Source: Streptomyces sp. NBC_00425
GTDB lineage: Bacteria; Actinomycetota; Actinomycetes; Streptomycetales; Streptomycetaceae
Length of the DNA stretch: 64,000 nt
Assembly: GCF_036030735.1 (NCBI RefSeq)
Contig: NZ_CP107928.1
Coordinates: 2,666,001 to 2,730,000 of the forward strand
Direction: 5' to 3'
Shown: piece by piece, positions 16,934 through 27,624 of the stretch
Numbering within the stretch: the first letter of the stretch is position 1
Layout: each line of letters starts with the position of its first letter
Program-made: the position numbers and the translations under genes
Notes under the pieces: model-generated
Database searches by the model: none
Seen by the model: the letters and a program-made list of their open reading frames with translations, nothing else
Told to the model about the DNA's origin: nothing

Positions 16934-19201
16934 ATGGGGAACGGAGATACAAGGGTGCGGGGCTTCGCCGCGCGGGCCGGCGGCTGGAGCGCCCGGCATC
17001 GATGGGCCGCTGTGGGCATCTGGGTGCTGTTCGTCGTCCTGGCCATGGGGATCGGCTCGGCGGCCGGCACGGTCGAGGTGAAGGAGAGCGACCAGCTCGG
17101 GGGCGAGACCCACACCGCCGCCAAGATCATCGAGGACGCCGGGATCGAGGAGCCGGCCAGCGAGACCGTGCTCATCCAGGCGAAGAGCGGCTCGCTCAAG
17201 GCCACCGACCCGGAGTTCAAGGCCGCCGTCACCGCGGTCGTCGCCGCCGTCGGCAAGACCGGTGCGGCCACCGACGTGACCTCGCCCTACGACACCCAGA
17301 CGATCTCCAAGGACGGCCGCAGCGCGCTGGTGCAGTTCGACATGCGCGGCGACTCCGACACCGCGGGCGAGCGGGTCGAGCCGGTTCTCGACGCCGTCGC
17401 GGGCGTGCAGAAGGAGCACTCCTCGCTGCGGATCGAGGAGATCGGCGGCGCCAGCATGATGAAGACGTTCGACGACGCGTTCGGCGACGACTTCCAGCAG
17501 GCCGAGTACTCCGCGGTGCCGGTGGCGCTGGGCATCCTGCTGATCGCCTTCGGCGCGCTGGTGGCGGCGCTGCTGCCGGTGGCCCTCGCGGTCACCGCGA
17601 TCATGGCGACGATGGGCCTGATGAGCATCGTCAGCCACTTCCAGCCGATGGACGACACCGCGAGTTCGGTGATGCTGCTGGTCGGGCTGGCCGTGGGCGT
17701 CGACTACTGCCTGTTCTACCTCCGTCGGGAGCGCGAGGAGCGGGCCGCGGGACGTGATCCGGAAACCGCTCTCAGGATCGCCGCGGCGACCAGCGGCCGT
17801 GCCGTGATCGTCTCCGGTGTCACCGTGTGCGTGGCGATGGCGGGCATGCTGTTCACGGGGCTCGCCACGTTCGAGGCGATGGGTCTGGCCTCTCTGATGG
17901 TGGTCGCGGTCGCCATGGTCGGTTCGGTGACCGTGCTGCCGGCGCTGCTCTCGCTGCTCGGCCATCGGGTGGAGAAGGGCCGGATCCCGTTCCTGCACCC
18001 CGACAAGCGCCGCAGGAACGGCAAGGGCGGTCGTGCCGCGGAGGGCAGCCGGTTCTGGAGCGCGGTGCTGAAGGTCGTCCTCGCCAAGCCCGGCGTCTCG
18101 CTGGTCGTCGCGGCCGGCGCGCTGCTCGCGATCGCCGCTCCGGCGGTCGGCATGAAGACCCAGAACCTCACCCTGGACCAGGAGTTCGGCGACTCGCTGC
18201 CCATCGTGCAGACGTACAACCGGGTCAACGACGCCTTCCCGGGCGGCTCCGAGCCGGCCGAGGTGATCGTCAAGGCGGACGACATCAACTCCGCCGACGT
18301 CAAGGGCGCGCTGCAGGCGTTCAAGGAGCAGGCCGTGAGTTCGGGCGCCTCCCGGGGGCCGGTCGAGATCAAGCTGCACGACGCGCAGAACATCGCGTAC
18401 GTGTACGTGCCGCTGGTCGGCGGCTCCGACCTGGACAAGGCGGGTGCGAGCCTGACGAAGCTGCGCGACGAGGTGCGTCCCGCCACGCTCGGCAAGGTGG
18501 ACGGCGTCCAGGCGCCCATCACCGGACAGGTGGCCGGTTCGCAGGACTTCAACGACCAGCTGGCCGGAGCGGTCACCCCGGTCTTCGCGTTCGTCGTCGT
18601 CTTCGCCTTCCTGCTTATGCTGCTGTCGTTCCGCTCGCTGACGGTCGCGATCACCTCGATCGTGCTCAACCTGCTGTCGGTGGGCGCGGCCTACGGCATC
18701 CTCGTCGCGGTGTTCCAGCACGGCTGGGGTGCGTCGTTGGTGGGCGCGGAGGGCGTCGGCGCGATCATCACCTGGCTGCCGCTGTTCCTGTTCGTGATCC
18801 TGTTCGGTCTGTCGATGGACTACCACGTGTTCGTCGTCTCCCGGATCCGCGAGGCGCGGCTGCGGGGGCGCACGACGAACGAGGCCATCGAGCACGGCGT
18901 GGTCACCACGGCGGGCGTGGTCACCAGCGCCGCCGTCATCATGGTCGCCGTGTTCGCGATCTTCGGCACGCTGTCCATGCAGTCGATGAAGCAGATGGGC
19001 GTGGGCCTCGCGGCGGCGGTCCTGATCGACGCGACGATCATCCGCGGTGTGCTGCTGCCTGCCGTGATGGCGCTGCTCGGCGAGCGCAACTGGTATCTGC
19101 CGAAGTGGCTGCACTGGCTGCCGGACATGACGCACGACGAGTCGCCGGAGGCGGTCGCGCCGGTGGCGCGGGACGACGAGGGCCGGCCGGTGGGGGTCTG
19201 A
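16934..19201 (+). CDS. MMPL-family RND transporter
   Basis: 755 residues. It has an N-terminal membrane helix, a large external loop, a block of five to six helices, a second loop and a second helix block, as in MmpL/ActII-3 exporters. The paired Asp-Tyr motifs of the proton relay are visible in GVDYCLFYLRRERE (near residue 255) and LSMDYHVFVVSRIREA (near residue 630). It would export a hydrophobic or lipid-linked compound using proton motive force. No TetR-type regulator or biosynthetic gene is adjacent, so the cargo is unknown. The start has a GAGG box about 11 bases upstream. A double terminator follows. Confidence 0.92.
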   Translation: MGNGDTRVRGFAARAGGWSARHRWAAVGIWVLFVVLAMGIGSAAGTVEVKESDQLGGETHTAAKIIEDAGIEEPASETVLIQAKSGSLKATDPEFKAAVTAVVAAVGKTGAATDVTSPYDTQTISKDGRSALVQFDMRGDSDTAGERVEPVLDAVAGVQKEHSSLRIEEIGGASMMKTFDDAFGDDFQQAEYSAVPVALGILLIAFGALVAALLPVALAVTAIMATMGLMSIVSHFQPMDDTASSVMLLVGLAVGVDYCLFYLRREREERAAGRDPETALRIAAATSGRAVIVSGVTVCVAMAGMLFTGLATFEAMGLASLMVVAVAMVGSVTVLPALLSLLGHRVEKGRIPFLHPDKRRRNGKGGRAAEGSRFWSAVLKVVLAKPGVSLVVAAGALLAIAAPAVGMKTQNLTLDQEFGDSLPIVQTYNRVNDAFPGGSEPAEVIVKADDINSADVKGALQAFKEQAVSSGASRGPVEIKLHDAQNIAYVYVPLVGGSDLDKAGASLTKLRDEVRPATLGKVDGVQAPITGQVAGSQDFNDQLAGAVTPVFAFVVVFAFLLMLLSFRSLTVAITSIVLNLLSVGAAYGILVAVFQHGWGASLVGAEGVGAIITWLPLFLFVILFGLSMDYHVFVVSRIREARLRGRTTNEAIEHGVVTTAGVVTSAAVIMVAVFAIFGTLSMQSMKQMGVGLAAAVLIDATIIRGVLLPAVMALLGERNWYLPKWLHWLPDMTHDESPEAVAPVARDDEGRPVGV

Positions 19202-19204
19202 CCG

Positions 19205-19274
19205 ACGCCCTGCGGCGTCCCCGCAGGGCGTGAGCCCTGAGGGCCCGTTGACTTCCGAGGGAGTCGACGGGCCC
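19205..19274 (+). terminator. Double hairpin terminator after the MMPL gene
   Basis: First stem: ACGCCCTGCGG (19205-19215) with CCGCAGGGCGT (19221-19231), 11 bp perfect. Second stem: GGGCCCGTTGACT (19241-19253) with AGTCGACGGGCCC (19262-19274), 13 bp with one G-U pair, followed by TTCCTC. The site lies between convergent coding sequences and may stop transcription from both sides. Confidence 0.85.
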
Positions 19275-19310
19275 TTCCTCGTGCCTGGTTCAGCGGCGTG
19301 TCCTGTCGAG

Positions 19311-19640
19311 TTACGCCTCGACGAGGTCCGCCGCCCGCGGTGTGCCGCCTTCCGCCGCCATCTCCGCCTGGACTTCCTCGAGCCGGCGGGCCACCCCAAG
19401 ATCGTCGACGAGTGCGAGGGCGGCCTCGCACAGGGTCTCGGCCGTGGCGTCCGCCCCGTCGATCCGCCGGGCCACGCCGAGCCCCTGGAGGACGTCCGCG
19501 GTGCCGAACCGGTCCACGGCCTGCGGTACGGCGATCATCGGCGCGGCCGTGTCCAGACCCTCCTGGCTGCCGCCGGCGCCCGCGTGGGTGACGAACAGGT
19601 CCGCCTGCCGCAGCACCGCCGGCTGCCCGAATGCGACACT
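19311..19640 (-). pseudogene. Remnant of a macrolide-type (MGT family) glycosyltransferase, C-terminal part only
   Basis: About 109 residues matching the end of UDP-glycosyltransferases of the macrolide-inactivating family. The acceptor/donor-binding segment [20 protein letters not shown] and the following [17 protein letters not shown] are recognisable, and the tail [16 protein letters not shown] is a normal end. The N-terminal 280 or so residues are missing: upstream of residue 1 the sequence runs straight into the promoter region of the divergent phosphotransferase gene. TAA stop at 19311-19313. Presumably a deletion remnant of a resistance-type enzyme. Confidence 0.75.
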
Positions 19641-19719
19641 GCACGAATGCGGCGCTGACCGTCGGACGGCCGGATCAGGCAGTCGGCGGGCCGGGCGGGC
19701 AACAAAAGGGAGGCGGACG

Positions 19720-20583
19720 ATGGACGAGGCGCGGGCGCGGGAGGTACTGGCCGCGGCGGGTGTGCTGCCCGGACCGGCGGAGGACGCGCGGCTGCTCGCC
19801 CTGGGGGAGAACGCGGTGTTCGCCGCCGGCTGCCTGGCGGTGAAGGTCGGCCGGGACGCCGAGCTCCTCGACCGGGCCCGGCGCGAGCTCGACGTCGCGG
19901 CCTGGCTGGCCGAGGCGGGCGTGCCCGCGGTGCGGGCGGCCGAGCCGAAACCCCTGCTGGTCGAGGGGCATCCGGTGACGGTGTGGCACCGGCTGCCGGA
20001 CCCGGTGCGGCCGGCCGGGCCGGGCGACCTGGCCGCACTGCTGCGTCTGGTGCACGCCCTGCCCGCCCCCGCCTTCGCCCTGCCGCCGCGGGATCTGCTG
20101 TCGGGAGTCGAACGCTGGCTGCGGCTCGCGGGCGACGCGATCGACCCGGCGGACGCGGCCTTTCTGCGCGCGCGGCGCGACGGCTTCGCCGAGGCCGCCT
20201 CCGCTCTCACCCCGCGGCTGCGGCCCGGCCCGATCCACGGCGACGCGCTGGCGCGCAATGTGCACATCGGCCCCGACGGTCCGGTCCTGGTCGACCTGGA
20301 GACCTTCTCCGCCGATCTGCGCGAGCACGACCTCGTCGTCATGGCGCTCTCCCGCGACCGGTACGGTCTGCCCTCCGAGGCCTACGACGCGTTCACCGAG
20401 GCCTACGGGTGGGACGTGCGGGAGTGGGAGGGCTGTGCGGTGCTGCGGGGCGCGCGCGAGACCGCGAGCTGCGCCTGGGTCGCCCAGCACGCGCCGGCGA
20501 ACCCCGCGGCCGCGGCGGAGTTCCGGCGCCGGGTGGCGTCACTGCGCGACGGGGACGAGGCGGTGCGCTGGTACCCGTTCTGA
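19720..20583 (+). CDS. Aminoglycoside phosphotransferase (APH)-family protein
   Basis: 287 residues. The catalytic loop [11 protein letters not shown] has the Asp and Asn of APH/choline kinases, and VDLE supplies the metal-binding Asp. The protein would transfer a phosphate from ATP to a small hydroxyl substrate that cannot be named from sequence. ATG at 19720 has an AAAAGGGAGG box six bases upstream, which settles the start. It is divergent from the glycosyltransferase remnant, perhaps a leftover of a larger resistance or inactivation locus. Confidence 0.85.
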   Translation: MDEARAREVLAAAGVLPGPAEDARLLALGENAVFAAGCLAVKVGRDAELLDRARRELDVAAWLAEAGVPAVRAAEPKPLLVEGHPVTVWHRLPDPVRPAGPGDLAALLRLVHALPAPAFALPPRDLLSGVERWLRLAGDAIDPADAAFLRARRDGFAEAASALTPRLRPGPIHGDALARNVHIGPDGPVLVDLETFSADLREHDLVVMALSRDRYGLPSEAYDAFTEAYGWDVREWEGCAVLRGARETASCAWVAQHAPANPAAAAEFRRRVASLRDGDEAVRWYPF

Positions 20584-20644
20584 GGACGGCAGCACCACCG
20601 GGAACGAGGCCCCGCCGGGGATACTCCCCTCGCCGGTGCCACCG

Positions 20645-20669
20645 GGCGCCCGGGCCTACCGGGGGCGCC
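20645..20669. terminator. Hairpin between convergent genes
   Basis: GGCGCCC at 20645-20651 pairs with GGGCGCC at 20663-20669, with two further G-C pairs possible in the interior. It lies between the stops of the APH-family gene (20583) and the exonuclease gene (20717), the expected place for a bidirectional terminator. Confidence 0.45.
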
Positions 20670-20716
20670 GACGCCAGGCGAGGGCCGCGGCCTGACCGGC
20701 CCCGCCCGGCCCCGCC

Positions 20717-21442
20717 TCACACGCTGGGGCTGTCGGCCGGCTCCCGTACCGGCCAGGACCCGTCCACCACGGCTTCCGCGTCGCCCTTGCGGCGCAGGAA
20801 ACCCTGGAAGTCCGCCGCCCACTCGGCGTACCACTCGATCTGACGGCGGTGCAGCTCCGCCGGGCCGAGGCCCGCGACCTTGGGGTGGCGGGCCGCTATC
20901 GCCCCGGCCAGCCGGGCGGCGGCGAGGGCGTCGGCGGAGGCGTCGTGCGCGGAGTCGAGGCGGACGCCGTACTCGGCGCAGACCGCTTCGAGGTTGCGCT
21001 TGCCGCGCCGGTAGCGGTCGACCGAGCGGTCGATGGTGTACGGGTCGACCACCGGCGCGGGGTCGAGGCCGCCGAGGCGTTCGCGCAGCGAGGGCAGCCC
21101 GTGGCGGCGCAGTTCGGCCGACAGCAGCGTGAGGTCGAAGGCGGCGTTGTAGGCGACGACCGGGACCCCGGTGCGCCAGTAGCCCACGAGGACGTCGGCT
21201 ATCGCGTCCGCGACCCGGTCGGCCGGAGCGCCGTCGGCGGCCGCCCGCTCGTTGCTGATCCCGTGCACCGCCACCGCGTCCGCCGGGATCTCGACGCCCG
21301 GGTCCGCCAGCCACTCGCGATGCCCCAGGACCTGCCCGTCCCTGACCTCGATCACGGCTGCCGTGACGATGCGCGCCTCACGCGGGTCCGTCCCGGTGGT
21401 CTCCAGGTCGAAGCCGATCAGCAGCTCCTGGTGCCAGGCCAT
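20717..21442 (-). CDS. DEDDh 3'-5' exonuclease (DnaQ-like)
   Basis: 241 residues. ExoI motif FDLETTG near residue 10, ExoII around VVAYNAAFDL, and ExoIII as HDASADALA, which fits the DEDDh class. Similar stand-alone proteins in Streptomyces are annotated as exonucleases or DNA polymerase III epsilon-like. The start at 21442 (MAWHQELL) is chosen because the conserved domain begins there; 26 upstream in-frame residues look like non-coding sequence. The next gene on the same strand lies 107 bases upstream. Confidence 0.88.
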   Translation of the reverse strand: MAWHQELLIGFDLETTGTDPREARIVTAAVIEVRDGQVLGHREWLADPGVEIPADAVAVHGISNERAAADGAPADRVADAIADVLVGYWRTGVPVVAYNAAFDLTLLSAELRRHGLPSLRERLGGLDPAPVVDPYTIDRSVDRYRRGKRNLEAVCAEYGVRLDSAHDASADALAAARLAGAIAARHPKVAGLGPAELHRRQIEWYAEWAADFQGFLRRKGDAEAVVDGSWPVREPADSPSV

Positions 21443-21549
21443 GTCGGCCCCCCTTCTCGGTGGTGCTTCCCCCAGTGGTCCCCACCTTCCCACGCCCCAC
21501 TGACAATCAGAGGAGCGCACTGCGCTTACCGGAAGCAGAACCGGACGTT

Positions 21550-22788
21550 TCAGGACACCGGCCGCGAGTCCGCCCAGGCCAGCTCGAACTCCTCGCGATA
21601 TGCCGGGAAGAGTCCGGCTTCGTCCACCTCGCCCGGCTTGACCACCCGGCTGCCGCCCCTCAGCACCAGCACCGGCGCCTCCATGCCGCGCATACGCCGC
21701 AGATAGGACTGGATCACCGCGATGCCGTCGGCGCCGTCGCCGTCGACGAGGTAGGCGGTGAAGCGGGGCGTCTCGTCGTACACCTGGATCTGGAAGGCGC
21801 CGGGATCGCGCAGCCGGGACCGGACGCGGCGCATGTGCAGGATGTTCATCTCCACGGACCGGCTCAACTCGCCCCGTCTCATCCCGAGTTCGCGTTCGCG
21901 GCGCTTGACGGAGCTGGAGGCGGGATTGAGGAAGAGCAGCCGGATGCGGGCGCCGCCCTCGGCGAGGCGGACCAGGCGGCGGCCGGAGAAGTTCTGCACG
22001 AGCAGGTTGAGGCCGATGCCGATGGCGTCGATCCGGCGGGAGCCGTCGAAGATGTCCTCGGCGGGGAACTGGCGAAGCAGCCGCACCCGGTCGGAGTGGA
22101 CGGCGACCACGTCCGCGTACCGGTCGCCGACCAGGTCCTCGACGGCGTCGACGGGCAGCCGGCGCGCGGAGGGCACGTCGCCGCTGGTGCCGAGCATCTC
22201 CAGCAGGCGCGCGGAGGCCCGTTCGGCCTGGTTCAGGACGGCTTCGGAGAGCGCCCGGTTGCGGGAGACGACGTTACGGGTCACCTCCAGCTCGTCCAGG
22301 GCGAGTTCGACGTCGCGGCGGTCGTCGAAGTACGGCTCGAAGCAGGGCCAGTGCTGCACCATCAGCTCGCGCAGCTGGGGCAGGGTGAGGAAGGAGATCA
22401 CGTTGTCGTCGGCCGGGTCGAGCAAGTAGCCCTTGCGGCGGCTGACCTCGCGTACCGCGACGGCGCGCTGCACCCATTCCTGGCCGGCGGGACCGGCCGC
22501 GGCGACCACCCACTCGTCGCCGTGGACGGGTTCGTAGATGGGGCGCAGCACGGCGGCCACGACGGCGCGCAGCCGCTGCTCGACGAGGTTCAGCCAGATG
22601 TAGGCCCGCCCGGCCCGCTGGGCTCGGGTGCGCACCTCCCGCCAGGCTTCGGTGTCCCAGTCCAGCTCCGGTCCGATGGCGTTCGTCTCCATCGGCCGGG
22701 CCAGGGACACCGTGCCGGGCGGGACGTCTGCGGAGCCCCCCTCGTGACCCTCGTCACCAGGGGGCAGCTCCAGCCCTCCCGAGCCCAC
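21550..22788 (-). CDS. SAV2148-type HEPN domain-containing protein
   Basis: 412 residues from a GTG start that begins VGSGGLELPPGDEGHEG, a segment I recall as conserved at the N-terminus of this Streptomyces family. The family carries a HEPN-like helical domain; the segments RAYIWLNLVEQRLRAVV and DDRRDVELALDELEVTRN are the recognisable core. No signal peptide. HEPN domains are often RNases or nucleotide-binding helices in toxin-antitoxin or defence settings, but no partner gene is seen here. An upstream TTG at 22830 is less likely. Function unknown. Confidence 0.7.
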   Translation of the reverse strand: MGSGGLELPPGDEGHEGGSADVPPGTVSLARPMETNAIGPELDWDTEAWREVRTRAQRAGRAYIWLNLVEQRLRAVVAAVLRPIYEPVHGDEWVVAAAGPAGQEWVQRAVAVREVSRRKGYLLDPADDNVISFLTLPQLRELMVQHWPCFEPYFDDRRDVELALDELEVTRNVVSRNRALSEAVLNQAERASARLLEMLGTSGDVPSARRLPVDAVEDLVGDRYADVVAVHSDRVRLLRQFPAEDIFDGSRRIDAIGIGLNLLVQNFSGRRLVRLAEGGARIRLLFLNPASSSVKRRERELGMRRGELSRSVEMNILHMRRVRSRLRDPGAFQIQVYDETPRFTAYLVDGDGADGIAVIQSYLRRMRGMEAPVLVLRGGSRVVKPGEVDEAGLFPAYREEFELAWADSRPVS

Positions 22789-22890
22789 CCGCGCACCGCC
22801 TTCCGCTCCCCCGAGCACTCCCCGTCCCAACGATCAAGGAAGGGTACTCCGCGAGCGGCGGGCGGTGCAGCCGGATGGACAGGTCGTTTC

Positions 22891-24228
22891 TCAACTACCG
22901 TTGTTCGGCTGTCCGTTCTGTCCCGCGAGGGCGGAGGGAGTGAGCGGATTCATGGCGGTGACGTCCCTCGGGGCGAGCGAGAAGCCCTGCCAGTGGACCG
23001 GCATGGGCTGCTGGTCCTCGTCGCGGGCGACATGGTGGAAGCCCACGTTCACCCAGGCCACGGGGTGGGTGAGGGCCTGGCCGTTCACCCACTTGTCGAC
23101 CGAGTACCCGTGCAGCGGGCTGCCGCAGTCGCGCACGTTGTTGCTGGCGTACTGCTCGCACTTGTTGTACTGCGTGAAGTAGACGTCGTGCCGGGTGAAC
23201 GGGCGTCCCGAGTACTTGGAGGTGGCGCCGGGGACGAACTCGTAGGAGCGGGCGTGGCCGTCCTTGTTCTTGCCGGTCGCGCTGACCACCCGCCACCAGC
23301 GCAGGTTCGCCGCGTCGCCCGCGAGTTCCTTGGTGACGGCGGTGCGGGTGGTCTTGGTGGTGGGGCCCTGCTGTGCGCCGGCGGGCGGACTGACCACCGA
23401 GTCGTACTGTTCCACCTTGCCGGTCGAGGAGCCGTCGAGACCGAAGTCGAGCCGCCAGAACACGTTGTGGTTGTGGCTGGTGGCGTAAGCCTTGGCACCC
23501 TTGCCCAGGGGCCAGCCGCGGCCGTCGCCGGCGTCGTAGTCGAAGGGCGAGAGGCTGCCCGTGGCGCCGACGTTCATGTTGATCGCGCCGTCGTCGGAGA
23601 AGCGCCACTCGGTGATGTACTCGTACCAGCCCACCTTGTTGACGGTGTAGATGAGCAGGTCCTTGCCCTGGGCCTGGAAGACCTTGTTGTTGTCGGCCTG
23701 CATGCGGTAGGCGTGGCCGCGCGAACGGGTCGTCGTGCACAGGCCCTTGACGTTGGGGCTCCCGGTGAACGAGTCGGGGACCTTCACCGTGCGGATGGTG
23801 CCGCCGGGGCACTCGGCGGGGGTCATGTTGACCAGGCCCGAGCCGAAGTTGTAGTCGGTGATGTCGTTGTACTCGTTCTTGCCGTCGTCGTAGGGCACAT
23901 GGATCTGGGCGATCTTGGCGCTGTTGAGGACGCGGATCGGCTTGGCCTCGCCGGGCGGCTGGTAGGAGACCTTCTCGAGGACGAGCCCGGACTTGGCCTC
24001 GAAGCGCCAGCACATGCGCCAGGTGGTGCCGGTGGAGAGCTTCTGTTCGATGCGGTAGGCGGCGCTGCAGTCGGCGGCGGCCGCGGGGGCGGCCTTCGGC
24101 CGGGCGGCGGCCGGGCCGGCGCCGGCGACCGCGCCGGCGGCGAGCGTCGCCACACAGAGGCCGACGGCCGCGCCGGTGCGGGCGGCGCCCTGCGACCGTG
24201 GGCCGCGCTTCAGAAACGGAACGCGCAT
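22891..24228 (-). CDS. Secreted copper amine oxidase-like catalytic domain, stand-alone
   Basis: 445 residues with a signal peptide (RSQGAARTGAAVGLCVATLAAGAVAG). The rest aligns by eye with the C-terminal catalytic domain of copper amine oxidases. The copper ligands appear as H252-x-H254 (SHNHNVFWRLD) and His398/399 (VGFHHVARDED); MPVHWQGF and DVTAMNP are typical of the end. The topaquinone Tyr would be Tyr202 in GWYEY, but the usual Asn before it is Trp, and the usual base Asp region (YFDTGEY-like) reads YNFGSG with Asn127. ATG 24228 has an AAAGGAG box ten bases upstream. The N2/N3-like domains are in the next gene upstream (24346-25164). Activity is uncertain given the changed residues. Confidence 0.7.
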   Translation of the reverse strand: MRVPFLKRGPRSQGAARTGAAVGLCVATLAAGAVAGAGPAAARPKAAPAAAADCSAAYRIEQKLSTGTTWRMCWRFEAKSGLVLEKVSYQPPGEAKPIRVLNSAKIAQIHVPYDDGKNEYNDITDYNFGSGLVNMTPAECPGGTIRTVKVPDSFTGSPNVKGLCTTTRSRGHAYRMQADNNKVFQAQGKDLLIYTVNKVGWYEYITEWRFSDDGAINMNVGATGSLSPFDYDAGDGRGWPLGKGAKAYATSHNHNVFWRLDFGLDGSSTGKVEQYDSVVSPPAGAQQGPTTKTTRTAVTKELAGDAANLRWWRVVSATGKNKDGHARSYEFVPGATSKYSGRPFTRHDVYFTQYNKCEQYASNNVRDCGSPLHGYSVDKWVNGQALTHPVAWVNVGFHHVARDEDQQPMPVHWQGFSLAPRDVTAMNPLTPSALAGQNGQPNNGS

Positions 24229-24345
24229 GACGACGTGACTCCTTTGCATCCCTCTGCAGGAGGCAGGCGGGGCGACGAACGGACGGACGGGAGGGCGTGG
24301 ACCGGCAAAGGCCCACGCGTCGGTTCGGGACGGTGCGGGGCCGGC

Positions 24346-25164
24346 TCAGCCGGTGATGCGGGCCACCTTGCGGGCGCTGAGGTCGATCACCAGGCTGCGG
24401 GTGTCGATCCACGGTCCGTTCTTGACCTTCGACAGCAGCCGTACGCAGCGGTGTTCGCCGCACTTGGCGAGGGCGGCCGGGCCCGCGCCCGGCGTCGCCC
24501 GGTACACCATGCCGGCGAGCTGCAGCTGGTCGGGGGAGGTGAGGGCCTTGCCGGTGGCGTCCTTGAAGTCGGCCTTGAGGCCGGCGCCCAGCGGGTCGGC
24601 GATCAGCAGGGCGGCCGCCTCGTTCTGCTCGGCGGTGCCGAGCGGCGGCTGGACGCCGTGCTGGGAGCCGGTGGCCTCGACCTTGCCGGTGGCGAGGTTG
24701 ACGGTCTTGGTGACGAGCGTGTCGGTTCCGTAGTCGTAGAACGACACCTCCGCGCGCCGGGGGGCGTCGGGGTCGTCCACCTCGGCGGCCTCGGGGTCGG
24801 CGAGGTCCACGCCGAGGCGCTGGGGGCCGCGGTCGCCGTCCACGTCCTTCGCGGCGGTGAGCGGCTGCTGGTTGAGGGCGATCTTCTCGACGCGCGCGAT
24901 CTCGTCGTCGGTCAGCGGGTCGCGCCCGGTGCCCTTCGCGCCCTCGGCGGGCGCCTCCTCGACGACGCCGGGCCGCACCGCCGCCGTGTCCCCCTGCCGT
25001 CCGTCGGCCGCCTGCCCGGCGCTCTGTGCGTTCTTGCCGCCCCCCGTGTCGTCCGCCCCCGCCGTGCCCGGGAGGGTGATCCCGACCATCACGGCTGTCG
25101 CGGCCACCGCTATGGCCGTTCCCGCCACCACCTTGCCGAGGTGGCGGCGCACCGTCGTGCGCAC
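24346..25164 (-). CDS. Secreted protein resembling the N-terminal (N2/N3) domains of copper amine oxidase
   Basis: 272 residues, GTG start with a GGGGGAG box a few bases upstream. The signal peptide is about residues 1-37. After a Gly/Ala/Glu-rich linker, DPLTDDEI (82-89) matches the usual beginning of the N2 domain (HPL-S/T-xxEI), and HGVQPPL (169-175) matches the N3 motif before the catalytic domain. The catalytic-domain protein is encoded 117 bases downstream on the same strand. The lengths add up to one normal bacterial amine oxidase of about 640 residues. The domain match is by eye and should be treated as a strong suggestion. Confidence 0.55.
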   Translation of the reverse strand: MRTTVRRHLGKVVAGTAIAVAATAVMVGITLPGTAGADDTGGGKNAQSAGQAADGRQGDTAAVRPGVVEEAPAEGAKGTGRDPLTDDEIARVEKIALNQQPLTAAKDVDGDRGPQRLGVDLADPEAAEVDDPDAPRRAEVSFYDYGTDTLVTKTVNLATGKVEATGSQHGVQPPLGTAEQNEAAALLIADPLGAGLKADFKDATGKALTSPDQLQLAGMVYRATPGAGPAALAKCGEHRCVRLLSKVKNGPWIDTRSLVIDLSARKVARITG

Positions 25165-25357
25165 AATCTCCCCCTACTCCCCCTGTTGCCCGGGAGTACG
25201 TCTGCCCCACTGGTTCGGCATGCGGTGTTCGTTTGTCTCCGCATGCACCGGTCATTGGGTAAGAGGGGCGTAAGTCACGGGTGGTTCCCTCAGATTCCGG
25301 GAGACTCGGGCGGCAAGGCGACCCCGCCGCGGCGGCACACCTGAAAGAGTCGTATCC

Positions 25358-27466
<2,109 letters not shown>

Positions 27467-27624
27467 GCCGCTCCCGGCCGGCCCGGGACGGCTCGGGACC
27501 GGCGAGGGGACGGCATGGGGACCGGCGACGGGAGCGGCGCCGGGCGGCGGCAGGACGGACCCGATCCGCACCGTCGGGGGAAGGCGGTGACACGAAACGC
27601 GGCGGGGCGGGTACGTAGGGTGTC

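Noticed and set aside
21460..25344. A 1294-codon open frame on the + strand opposite the exonuclease, SAV2148-type and amine oxidase-like genes
   Set aside because: High GC makes long antisense frames common. Its translation has no recognisable domain, while the reverse strand has signal peptides, motifs and ribosome binding sites.
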